From NCBI RefSeq assembly GCF_025960875.1, contig NZ_JAODLR010000015.1:1-64000 (forward strand): a stretch of 64,000 bases of DNA, in the 5' to 3' direction. Position numbers and translations under genes: made by a program. Source of the stretch: Crystallibacter permensis. GTDB lineage: Bacteria; Actinomycetota; Actinomycetes; Actinomycetales; Micrococcaceae. Under the pieces are notes generated by a model. It was not told where the DNA came from and ran no database searches. It saw nothing but the letters and a program-made list of their open reading frames with translations. This document shows, in pieces, positions 34,358 to 42,348 of the stretch. Within the stretch, counting starts at the first letter, position 1; each line of letters starts with the position of its first letter.

Positions 34358-34707
34358 CGGGCCTCCTCGGTCTCGGCCTCGCCCTGCGCGGGGACGTCCA
34401 GAACGTCGTCGTACTCGTGGTGTTTACGTACGAACGCAGCGATGTAGGGGCACAGCGGGAGGATGCGCCGGCCGCTGGCCTTCACGTCGTCGAGGGCGAA
34501 GCGTGCCAGCTTCGAGGCCAGCCCCTGACCGGCGTACGCATCATCCACTTCTGTGTGGACGAACACGACTTGGTCCTGTCCGGGCTGCAGCCGCCGGTAG
34601 ATGGTGAAGCCGATGGTTGCATCGCCGTCGTGCAATTCGTAGCGGTGGCGCTCGGGCGCGTGGACCAGAGTGATTTCCCGGGCCTCGGCGGCAGTTTCGT
34701 TGGACAT
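34345..34707 (-). CDS. GNAT-family N-acetyltransferase-like protein
   Basis: 120 residues, the small YjdJ/NATD1-type fold. The acetyl-CoA loop is DAYAGQGLASKLARFALDD and is followed by ILPLCPYIAAFVRKH, which is characteristic of that subgroup. The ATG follows GAGAGGAACACC. Substrate unknown. It sits between a pirin gene and an AhpD-like gene, a grouping often seen in actinobacterial oxidative-stress neighbourhoods. Confidence 0.87.
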   Translation of the reverse strand: MSNETAAEAREITLVHAPERHRYELHDGDATIGFTIYRRLQPGQDQVVFVHTEVDDAYAGQGLASKLARFALDDVKASGRRILPLCPYIAAFVRKHHEYDDVLDVPAQGEAETEEARWSK

Positions 34708-34771
34708 GGTGTTCCTCTCCTCGATGGATAAGTCGGTGCACCCGGCCCGGAGGACGGGGCAGGCGTTGCTG

Positions 34772-35776
34772 TTAGCGGCGCGGGCGGATGCGCGCATTGG
34801 GCAGCGTCGGGGCAGGCAGCGGAGCCAAGGTGTTGCCCACCACCGTGCCGAACTGGTTGGTCGCCGCGGCTCCGGCTGGATGCGGTTCGGCACCGATCTC
34901 GGCCTGCCAGTTGGCGCGGAATTCAACGATCTCGTCGTGGTCGCGCCCGACGAAGTTCCACCACATGACGATCGCTTCGCCCATCGGCTCGCCGCCGATC
35001 AGCAGCAGCCGGACGGGCTCGTCCGACTCCGAGGTCAGCTCGATTTCCCGGTGCCCGGTGGGCAGGTAGGCCAGCTGATCGGCGGTGGCCGTGGCCCCGT
35101 TGAAGCGGACGGTACCGCTGTCCACCAGGACGCCGTATTCGAAGGCCTCCTCGACGTCAAAGACGGCACTCTGCCCCGGTTTCAGCAGGAGTTCCGCGCC
35201 GAGCAGCGGCGAATGGAGTGCCACCGGGGATACGCTGCCGGCCAGCGATCCCATAAAGACGCGCAGCTCGTAGGCATCGGTGATGACCGGCTCCGGCGCA
35301 TAGTGGTCGAACCCGGGATCGGCGAAACGGGCATGATCCGGCAGCGCCACCCACAGCTGGGCGCCGTGCAGGACCGTTGTTTCGGCGGTGGAAACCTCTG
35401 AGTGGCAGATACCCCGGCCCGCCGTCATCAGGTTCAGTTCGCCGGGGCGGACAAACGCGTGGAATCCAGCGCTGTCGCGGTGTTCAATCTCGCCGGTGAA
35501 GAGCCAGCTCACTGTCTGCAGTCCGGTGTGCGGGTGCGGCGGAACCCGCATGCCGCCGGTTTCGGACACCTCGTCCGGACCGTAGTGGTCCACAAAGCAC
35601 CAGGCTCCGATCAGGGAGCGCTGCCGCTGCGGCAAAGTGCGCCGGACGTTCATGGCCCGCGGGCCGCCGAGCGGCACCTCGCGCGGCTCCAGCAGTTCCA
35701 CCCGCGATTGGGCTAAGCCCACTTCCGCTTCGTTCCCGCAGAGCATTTCCTGCGGATGCGGCTCAAGGTTACTCAT
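34772..35776 (-). CDS. Pirin family protein
   Basis: 334 residues with two cupin domains. The N-terminal cupin has VPPHPHTGLQTVSWLFTGEIEHRDS, where the His residues and Glu bind iron, and RGICHSEVS. The C-terminal cupin holds GEPMGEAIVMWWNFVG. Pirins are iron proteins, some with quercetinase activity, some regulatory. It starts a three-gene group with GNAT and AhpD-like proteins; a 64-bp gap separates it from the GNAT gene. Confidence 0.9.
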   Translation of the reverse strand: MSNLEPHPQEMLCGNEAEVGLAQSRVELLEPREVPLGGPRAMNVRRTLPQRQRSLIGAWCFVDHYGPDEVSETGGMRVPPHPHTGLQTVSWLFTGEIEHRDSAGFHAFVRPGELNLMTAGRGICHSEVSTAETTVLHGAQLWVALPDHARFADPGFDHYAPEPVITDAYELRVFMGSLAGSVSPVALHSPLLGAELLLKPGQSAVFDVEEAFEYGVLVDSGTVRFNGATATADQLAYLPTGHREIELTSESDEPVRLLLIGGEPMGEAIVMWWNFVGRDHDEIVEFRANWQAEIGAEPHPAGAAATNQFGTVVGNTLAPLPAPTLPNARIRPRR

Positions 35777-35851
35777 TGCCCAACGCCCTTTCCTGCCAAG
35801 GCTTACATGCAAACACATGTATAGCCTACACGCTACGCACTCAGAGTATGG

Positions 35852-36883
35852 CTAATGCTGTTCCTGCTGCTGTCTCGACCTGGGGACAACCATCATGGGC
35901 GAAACGCCGTGCTGCAGGACGGCCTGGCTGACGGATCCCAGCAGCAGCCCGGGAAAGCCGCCGTGTCCGCGGGTTCCGAGCACCAGCAGATCCGCGGTCT
36001 GCGTGGCCTCGACCAGGATCTCCGCCGGCTTGGCAATGTAGAACTGCCAGCTGGCCTTGACGTCGGGATACCGGGAGCGGACCTCCGCCAGGACCGTGTC
36101 CAGGTCATGGGCGACTTCCTGCCGGAACCGGCTGGCGCCTTCGGCGTGGTCCAGCCAGACCGAGTCCCTGTAGTAGGGAGCGCGGGTGGAAACCAGGGTC
36201 AGCGGCTTGGCCTGGAACTGCGCCGCTTCCGCTGCAGCCCAGAGGGCCGGATTCTTCGATCCGAGGGCGTCCATGGCCATGACAATCTGGCCTGCATAGC
36301 TCCAGGACTGGCTCTCGTCGTCGGGGTGCACGCCCTCGGCACTCATGCCCTCCGGGGCCGAAACCAGCCAAGGAACCGGTGCCGTCTCCGTCCTGCGGGC
36401 AGGCACTTCGGCGTGCTCCGCCTCAGTGCCCCTGGCGTTCCGGCCGGCGTTCCGGGCCGGAGCGGCAGCTTCGGGAATCACCACGGTGGGGCACTTCGAG
36501 TGTGCCGCCAGCCCCGAGGAGACACTGCCCATCAGCCGGCCGGCGAACCCGCCGCGGCCCCGTTTGCCGACCACCGCCAGCGCGGCGGACTTCGAGAGGT
36601 CTACGAGCACGCCGCCAGGATTCCCCGCCACCACGCGGGACTCCACCGTTACGCCTTGGTTCCTGGCACGCTCGAGGGCTTCCTGCAGCATGGACTCGCC
36701 CCGGCGGGTCTCAAGTTCGACGTATTTGCCCTCCACCATAGGATCGGCAATGTTCTGGGCCGGCGAGAACGCCGTCACCAGCCGCAGCGGCCAGCCGCGG
36801 AGCCGGGCCTCGCCGATGGCCCAGTCCAAGGCGCCGCTGCTGGCCGGCGATCCGTCAAAGCCCACAAGTACAACGTCTTCCAT
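35852..36883 (-). CDS. Universal stress protein, tandem UspA domains
   Basis: 343 residues. Domain 1: VLVGFDGSPAS at the N-terminus and GKRGRGGFAGRLMGSVSSGLA at the end. Domain 2 ends LGTRGHGGFPGLLLGSVSQAVL. Both have the intact G-x2-G-x9-G-S ATP-binding pattern, unlike the degraded pattern in the puo-operon member, so this protein should bind ATP. No operon partner is evident. Confidence 0.9.
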   Translation of the reverse strand: MEDVVLVGFDGSPASSGALDWAIGEARLRGWPLRLVTAFSPAQNIADPMVEGKYVELETRRGESMLQEALERARNQGVTVESRVVAGNPGGVLVDLSKSAALAVVGKRGRGGFAGRLMGSVSSGLAAHSKCPTVVIPEAAAPARNAGRNARGTEAEHAEVPARRTETAPVPWLVSAPEGMSAEGVHPDDESQSWSYAGQIVMAMDALGSKNPALWAAAEAAQFQAKPLTLVSTRAPYYRDSVWLDHAEGASRFRQEVAHDLDTVLAEVRSRYPDVKASWQFYIAKPAEILVEATQTADLLVLGTRGHGGFPGLLLGSVSQAVLQHGVSPMMVVPRSRQQQEQH

Positions 36884-36941
36884 GACTCAACCCTAGGCGT
36901 CCTCACGCTGGCTGAGTAGAGGGCAGGCGGCAGGAGACGCG

Positions 36942-38333
36942 CTAGTGGCCGGCGATCTCCATGCCGTTCCAGCCGGTTCCCACCGTGACCCGGCCCGCCC
37001 AGCGGGAGTCATTCGCCTGGTAGTAATACAGGACGCCGGCGGCGGAGCGGGCCAGCAGCCCCTGGCTTCCCGCCCCGTTGTAGCCGCGGATCGAGGTCAG
37101 CGCGGTCATCGAGTTCCACCCGCTGTTGCCGATGATCCTGCGGCTCTCCGGAACAAACTTCCCGTTGCCGTTGGTGCGGTAGAGCTTCAGCTGGCCGGCC
37201 GACGTGCGGGCGACGATGTCGGTGTTTCCGTCCTTGTCCCAGTCAAGCTGGTTGATCGTCAGGGATTTCCAGCCGGTGTCCACCTGGGTCCGCGCGGAGG
37301 GCTTGCCGCCGGAGAGGTTCGGGTAGTGGTACAGGGTGCCCGACCCGCTCTTCGCGACTACGGAGGGGTAGCGGTCCGTTTTCTTCCATTTACCAACCGT
37401 GACCTCGTAGCCGGCCCAGCCGCTGGCGCCGATGGTGATGGCACTGGCGAAACCGCCGCCGGGTTTGCCCGGGTAGACGCTGAGCTTGCCGCTCTCCCAC
37501 TGGGCCACGATGTCCATCGTCTTATCCGCGTTCCAGTCCGCGACGTGGACTTCCTTCGCGTTGCCGAAACCGGAGCCGACCTTCCACGCGGATGAATTCG
37601 CGTTGTTCTTGCCGGTCCCGTAGTTCCACAGCACACCGGCCTGGTCCACGGCCACGATGTCCCCGGCGGACTGGATGGACGGACCCGCAGGAGCAGAAAC
37701 AGCGGCAGGAGCCGGGGCCGCAGCGGGCGAGGGCGCCGTGGAGCCGAAGAACGCTGATGCCGTGTTGTACTGGCCGGCCGGAGGTGTGCGGAACTTGAAG
37801 AAGTTCACGGTGCCGTACATCTTCACGCGCCCGTTCGCGTCCTTCTTGATGGAAATGCCGACGCCGATCGTGTCGTACGCCGGGTCGCTCATGATCCGGT
37901 TGTGACCGGGCGAGCCGATCCACTGGTCCACCAGCCCTTGGCCTCTGGTATCCGTCCGGTAGGCGATGATTTCGCCGGCATTGGACCAACGGTCGGCAAC
38001 GCGCGGATCCTGGGTGTAGCCGGGGTTGTGCTTGAAGTCGCCGGTACTGGCCATCTTGTCCGACCAGTCCTCGGATAGCTCCGATACGGTGGCGTTGAAC
38101 TTCACCGGCTTGAGGCCCTTGCTCGCCCGGAACTTGTTGATCCCGTTGAACACGTCGATGATCTGCTGCTTGTTCGCCGTGTTGAGTCTGTCGCCCGCGG
38201 CCTGCGGAACAACGACGCCGGCACCTTGGTTCGGCTGCACAGCGGCCAGGGCGGCGGGGGCGGGTCCCACAACGGCTGCGGCGGCCACGGAGGCACCGAG
38301 AGCGAGGGACATTAATGCTTTAAGTTTCGACAC
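36942..38333 (-). CDS. Secreted CAP/SCP domain protein with C-terminal VCBS/FG-GAP-type repeats
   Basis: 463 residues. A Sec signal peptide ends near ALAAVQP (30). The CAP domain spans about 55-185, with the SPGHNRIMSDPAYDTIGVG motif. A Pro/Ala linker follows, then a beta-propeller-like repeat region of FG-GAP type (VADWNADKTMDIVAQW, LDWDKDGNTDIVAR). Start is GTG behind AGGAAAAAGACA. The combination suggests an extracellular or wall-attached protein that binds a polymer; the function of bacterial CAP domains is uncertain. Confidence 0.88.
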   Translation of the reverse strand: MSKLKALMSLALGASVAAAAVVGPAPAALAAVQPNQGAGVVVPQAAGDRLNTANKQQIIDVFNGINKFRASKGLKPVKFNATVSELSEDWSDKMASTGDFKHNPGYTQDPRVADRWSNAGEIIAYRTDTRGQGLVDQWIGSPGHNRIMSDPAYDTIGVGISIKKDANGRVKMYGTVNFFKFRTPPAGQYNTASAFFGSTAPSPAAAPAPAAVSAPAGPSIQSAGDIVAVDQAGVLWNYGTGKNNANSSAWKVGSGFGNAKEVHVADWNADKTMDIVAQWESGKLSVYPGKPGGGFASAITIGASGWAGYEVTVGKWKKTDRYPSVVAKSGSGTLYHYPNLSGGKPSARTQVDTGWKSLTINQLDWDKDGNTDIVARTSAGQLKLYRTNGNGKFVPESRRIIGNSGWNSMTALTSIRGYNGAGSQGLLARSAAGVLYYYQANDSRWAGRVTVGTGWNGMEIAGH

Positions 38334-38367
38334 TGTCTTTTTCCTGTTTTTCCTTGGGGAGGGTCAC

Positions 38368-38410
38368 AACGACGGCGGCGTTCCACCTCAGGTGGGGCGC
38401 CGCCGTCGTT
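38368..38410. terminator. Large hairpin between the LGFP gene and the CAP gene
   Basis: Outer arms AACGACGGCGGCG and its complement (13 bp) enclose a second perfect stem CCACCT/AGGTGG. Read on the minus strand it follows the L,D-transpeptidase-like gene by about 100 bp and precedes the CAP gene start by about 35 bp. It can act as terminator, or as a leader element for the CAP gene. Confidence 0.75.
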
Positions 38411-38511
38411 AGCTCACAAAACCATAACGAATGCGCACACAATGGCCCAAAGACCCTTGTCAGTGCCCGTCATCTACTAGTAGTCGAGCCGGCGGGAAAC
38501 TGCTTGCGGAG

Positions 38512-40842
38512 CTACTTGAAGATGTCTGCCCGGACTCCCATCACAATCCGATCGCCTTTATCCGCCGTCTTCAGGTACCTGGTCACGTTGGGCAGATCCA
38601 GCGCGATGCAGCCGTAAGTGGGAACCGCATTCGCGTGCAGGAAGATGGCGAAACCCGCGCCCTGCTTGATCTTCTGTCCCGGCCCGCGGTTGTAGTCGAT
38701 CACCGCGCCCTGGCGGTAGTCACCGGTGGGGGCGCGCATGATCTGCCACATCTGCTCGTCCGGCCAGCGGTTGAAGGAGGACTCGAAGTACTTGTTGTAC
38801 CCGCTGCCCGGCGTGCCCGACCACTGCGACCGCGGATTCAGCTTCCGGTAGTTGAGCCCGGTCCCCGGGTTACCTTCGCCGAAGGCATCGGTGACGGTGA
38901 AGCTGCCCTGCGGCGACCAGCGGTACATCGTGTGGCCCGACGCGACGCCGGGCTTCTTGAACCCCTTGAGCCCCACCGTGGCCCTGGACGTTTTCCATTC
39001 CTGCTTATAGACGGAGCCGATCCGAACGCAGTTGATGAAGCTGGCCTTGTACGTGCCGTATTTCTCCGAGATGGTGAACGAGACCCGATTGGCCCAGCCG
39101 TGGTAGTAGCGAGTCTTGTGCGCGCCGATGGCCCAGCACTCGTTCTTCGGCAGGTAGCTGGCGCCGACCTTCGCAGCGATCAGCGAGCCGCCCTGGAAGA
39201 CCTGGGTGGTTTTGCCGCTGCGCGTCACCGCGTCCTGCAGCGGGTAGCCAAGCGTCCCGTTCTGGCTGCTGCGAACCTTCCAGCTGTAGTTGATCTGGGC
39301 GGTCAGCGTCCGGGCTCCGGTGGCCGGCGAGTAGGCGATCTGCCCCTTCTGGAACACCTGCACGCAGCCCCTGGACTTGAGCCCGCACTTCATGTCCCCG
39401 GTGGGGTAGCCGAGGAGCCCGCGCTCGTATTTGGCCGCCGCGAATTTCCTACCGACGGCGTGGGTCAGTTCCACGGTGCGGGCACCGGTTTTGGCGGTCC
39501 AGTATATGGCCATGCGCCGCTTGCTCGAGAGCGAGGGCTTGTAGGTGCGCACGCAACCGTCGCCGGGCAGGCGGCAGTTGTAGTCGTTGACCGCCGTGTA
39601 CTTCAGCTGCTTGGCCCGGGAATCCAGGGCCTTCCGGCCGGCCGTCACGTGCGGCGGCGTGTGCACGATCTTGCCCTTCTGGAAGCTCTGCGTTGCGACC
39701 AGGGTCTTCGAATCCACGCTCATATCCGACGTCGGGTAGCCGTACTTGCCCTTCTCATAGCCGGACGCCTTGTACGCTTTTCCGACGGCGTGGGTAAGTT
39801 CCACCGTCCGCGCACCTGTGGCCTGGGTCCAGTAGATTGCGATCCGCTTGCTGCTGCCAGCGGGCTTGTACGTGCGCACGCAGCCGTAGCCGCGCAGCTC
39901 GCAGGCGTAGCCGTTGACCGCGGTGAGTTTCAGTTTCGAGGCCCGGTCCGCCAGCGCCTTCCGGCCCGCCGCATAGTGGGCGGACGTGTCCACGATCTTG
40001 CCGTGCTCGAAGGACTGCACCGAAACCTTGGTGTTCGGCACGCCGGACATGTCCGACGTCGGGTAGCCGTACTTGCCCTCTTCCCACCCGGCTTTGCGGT
40101 AGGCCTTGCCGACGGCGTGGGTCAGGTCCACGGTGTGTGCGCCGGTAGCGGCGGTCCAGTAGATGGCGATGCGCTCCGTGGGACGATCGGCCGACGTGTA
40201 GGTCTGCACGCAGCCCTCGCCGACCAGAGTGCAATTAAGATCGTTGTGCGGCACGAGTTTCAGCTCATCGGCCTTCGCCGCGATAGCCTCCCCGGCCGTC
40301 GCTTCGGCCTCGGCTGCCTCCTCGGCTGGCGGTTCGGCTTCGGCTGCTTCCTCCGTAGAGTCCGTCTGGTCTGTTTCGCCGGGACCGGGAGTCAACTGCC
40401 CATCCGGCGTCTGTGTTTCTTCCGGGGTGAAAGTTTCCGCTGGCGTGGAAGTTTCCGCTGGCGTAGACGGCTCGACCGGGACCGCGGCTTCCGTTGGCGC
40501 CGCAGTTTCGGCAGGCGCAGTCGATCCCGCAGGCGCTTCAGTCCCGCCCGTCATCCCTGCATCCGTCGTTCCAGGAACGGGATCAGCCGAGCCATCCGAT
40601 GGCATCCTGGAAGAAGCTCCATCCGGTTCCGATATTGACGACGACGTCGGCGCCGTCGACCGCACAGCGGTGTCCGTTGCCCTCACTTCACCGGCTGGCG
40701 GCTGCGTCGCGGACGCGCCGGACACTTCCGGCAGGTCCGCGGCTTGCGCCGGCAAGCCGGAGGCCAGCAGCGCCAATGATGCAAGTGCTGCTATGGCAAC
40801 TCGTCCCGCCAGACGTGGCCGGAAAAGGCTGAGACCCTTAAT
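38512..40842 (-). CDS. Secreted LGFP-repeat protein with L,D-transpeptidase-like catalytic domain
   Basis: The frame encodes about 776 residues. The N-terminal KGLSLFRPRLAGRVAIAALA... region forms an ideal Sec signal peptide ending near PAQAA, but no ATG/GTG/TTG precedes it; the start drawn is an ATT preceded by an ATC, behind GGGGG. The only standard start (a TTG 22 codons downstream) would lose the basic part of the signal. The next region is a long Thr/Pro/Glu-rich stretch, then LGFP-type repeats (KYGYPTSDM, GLLGYPTGDM) that bind the cell wall. The C-terminal domain has FLHANAVPTYGCIALD, the His and Cys of an L,D-transpeptidase (YkuD-like). It is expected to modify peptidoglycan. A Zur-like box is just upstream, nearer the divergent AztD gene. 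Confidence 0.85.
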   Translation of the reverse strand: MKGLSLFRPRLAGRVAIAALASLALLASGLPAQAADLPEVSGASATQPPAGEVRATDTAVRSTAPTSSSISEPDGASSRMPSDGSADPVPGTTDAGMTGGTEAPAGSTAPAETAAPTEAAVPVEPSTPAETSTPAETFTPEETQTPDGQLTPGPGETDQTDSTEEAAEAEPPAEEAAEAEATAGEAIAAKADELKLVPHNDLNCTLVGEGCVQTYTSADRPTERIAIYWTAATGAHTVDLTHAVGKAYRKAGWEEGKYGYPTSDMSGVPNTKVSVQSFEHGKIVDTSAHYAAGRKALADRASKLKLTAVNGYACELRGYGCVRTYKPAGSSKRIAIYWTQATGARTVELTHAVGKAYKASGYEKGKYGYPTSDMSVDSKTLVATQSFQKGKIVHTPPHVTAGRKALDSRAKQLKYTAVNDYNCRLPGDGCVRTYKPSLSSKRRMAIYWTAKTGARTVELTHAVGRKFAAAKYERGLLGYPTGDMKCGLKSRGCVQVFQKGQIAYSPATGARTLTAQINYSWKVRSSQNGTLGYPLQDAVTRSGKTTQVFQGGSLIAAKVGASYLPKNECWAIGAHKTRYYHGWANRVSFTISEKYGTYKASFINCVRIGSVYKQEWKTSRATVGLKGFKKPGVASGHTMYRWSPQGSFTVTDAFGEGNPGTGLNYRKLNPRSQWSGTPGSGYNKYFESSFNRWPDEQMWQIMRAPTGDYRQGAVIDYNRGPGQKIKQGAGFAIFLHANAVPTYGCIALDLPNVTRYLKTADKGDRIVMGVRADIFK

Positions 40843-40990
40843 GATGTACCCCCAAGATTCGTTCCGGATGGGGGCCCACGATGTCGCCGCCGCTCCCCCA
40901 ACGACATTATGCGGCCAAAACTGCTGAAACGTTAGACCTCATGCATCACTTTCTATCCGCAATCCCAAAATAATCCTTCTCATCTCTTTA

Positions 40991-41007
40991 ATGAAAATGA
41001 TTCTCAT
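40991..41007. promoter_or_regulatory. Zur-like box
   Basis: ATGAAAATGATTCTCAT is a 17-bp palindrome with two mismatched pairs of the ATGAnAATnATTnTCAT type typical of zinc-uptake repressor sites. It ends 19 bp before the AztD-like start. Confidence 0.65.
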
Positions 41008-41026
41008 TTAATGCTAACTTCAATGC

Positions 41027-42280
41027 ATGCATTCACTGATAGCACCTTGCCGCAGGCACACCTGGCTCGCCGCACCTCTTGCCCTCGCGCTCCTGACCTC
41101 CTGTGGAGCAGCCGCCGCGGGGCCGGATCCGGCTGGCTCTTCTGCTGCCGGCCCCATTCCGAAGTCCGATGTCGTCGAACTGGGTGAGGCCGCACCCCGG
41201 TTGACCCTGACGTACGACGGCGGCGTCATGGTTCTCGACGGCGCAAGCCTTGAACTGGTGGAAACCGTGGAGTTGGACGGCTTCAACCGGCTCAACCCAG
41301 CTGGCAACGGCCGACACGTCATCGTCTCGACCGGCAGCGCCTTCAAAGTCCTGGACACGGGCAGCTGGAGCGAGGCCCATGGAGACCATGCGCATCATTA
41401 CGCCACTGCCCCATCACTGACGGGCGTCGAGTTCGTAGCGGACCAACCGGGCCACGTGGTTAGCCATGCCGGACGGACGGTCCTATTCAGCGACGGCACG
41501 GGGGTCATCGAATCTTTCGACCCCGCCCAGCTTGCCAACGGCCAGCCGGATACCGACACCTACACCGCCGCCGAAGCCCACCACGGCGTCGCCGTCGAAC
41601 TAAAAAACGGCAACATGCTGCTGACTATCGGCAACAGCACTTCCCGCTCGGGCCTTGCGTTGCTGGATCAGGACCGCCGCGAGATTATGCGCAACGAGCA
41701 ATGCCCAGGCGTGCACGGCGAGGCCACGGCGGCAGACGAAGCGGTCACCGTTGGGTGCGAAAACGGAGCCTTGGTCTACCGGGACGGCAAGATCACCAAG
41801 GTGGACAGTCCGGACGACTATGGCCGGATGGGAAACCAGAAGGGCTCGGAGGAGTCCTCGGTTGTGCTTGCGGATTACAAAACGGATCCGAACGCTGAAC
41901 TGGAACGGCCGGAGCGGATCGCCCTGATAGATACCAACAACCGCAGCGTGGACCTGGTCGAACTGGGCACGAGCTACTCCTTCAGATCGCTTGGTCGAGG
42001 TCCGCATGGTCAAGCTTTGGTACTGGGCACGGATGGATCACTCCACGTTATCGATCCTGCCAGCGGAGCCGCGACCGCCCGCATCCCTGTGATCGGCGAA
42101 TGGGAGGAGCCGGTGGAATGGCAGCAGCCGCGGCCTGCTTTGGCAGTCCAGGGCCATACCGCGTACGTGACGGATCCAGACAACTCGTCCATCCACGCAG
42201 TCGATCTGGAATCCGGCGACGTGATTGAGAGCGCAAAGCTACCGCATGTTCCGAATGAGCTGACTGGCGCCGGCAACTGA
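41027..42280 (+). CDS. aztD: Zinc metallochaperone-like lipoprotein (AztD family)
   Basis: 417 residues. A lipobox LLTSCG (near residues 22-26) anchors it outside the membrane. A HGDHAHHYA cluster around residue 120 provides His ligands for zinc, and the remainder forms beta-propeller blades (TLTYDGGVMVLD, RIALIDTNN, LHVIDPASGAATARI). AztD hands zinc to the AztC binding protein of the AztABC importer in other bacteria. No aztABC genes follow, so the importer must be elsewhere. No ribosome site is visible; translation may be leaderless. The Zur-like box ahead of it supports expression in zinc shortage. Confidence 0.8.
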   Translation: MHSLIAPCRRHTWLAAPLALALLTSCGAAAAGPDPAGSSAAGPIPKSDVVELGEAAPRLTLTYDGGVMVLDGASLELVETVELDGFNRLNPAGNGRHVIVSTGSAFKVLDTGSWSEAHGDHAHHYATAPSLTGVEFVADQPGHVVSHAGRTVLFSDGTGVIESFDPAQLANGQPDTDTYTAAEAHHGVAVELKNGNMLLTIGNSTSRSGLALLDQDRREIMRNEQCPGVHGEATAADEAVTVGCENGALVYRDGKITKVDSPDDYGRMGNQKGSEESSVVLADYKTDPNAELERPERIALIDTNNRSVDLVELGTSYSFRSLGRGPHGQALVLGTDGSLHVIDPASGAATARIPVIGEWEEPVEWQQPRPALAVQGHTAYVTDPDNSSIHAVDLESGDVIESAKLPHVPNELTGAGN

Positions 42281-42348
42281 TGCCCTGCCTTATCCGGCAC
42301 ACATCAGGCTGAATGCCTTTACCTTGGTAGCTTCGTACGTCACCACTA

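Noticed and set aside
38431-40638. 735-codon plus-strand frame opposite the LGFP gene
   Set aside because: Shadow of the repeats on the minus strand; no signal or domain.
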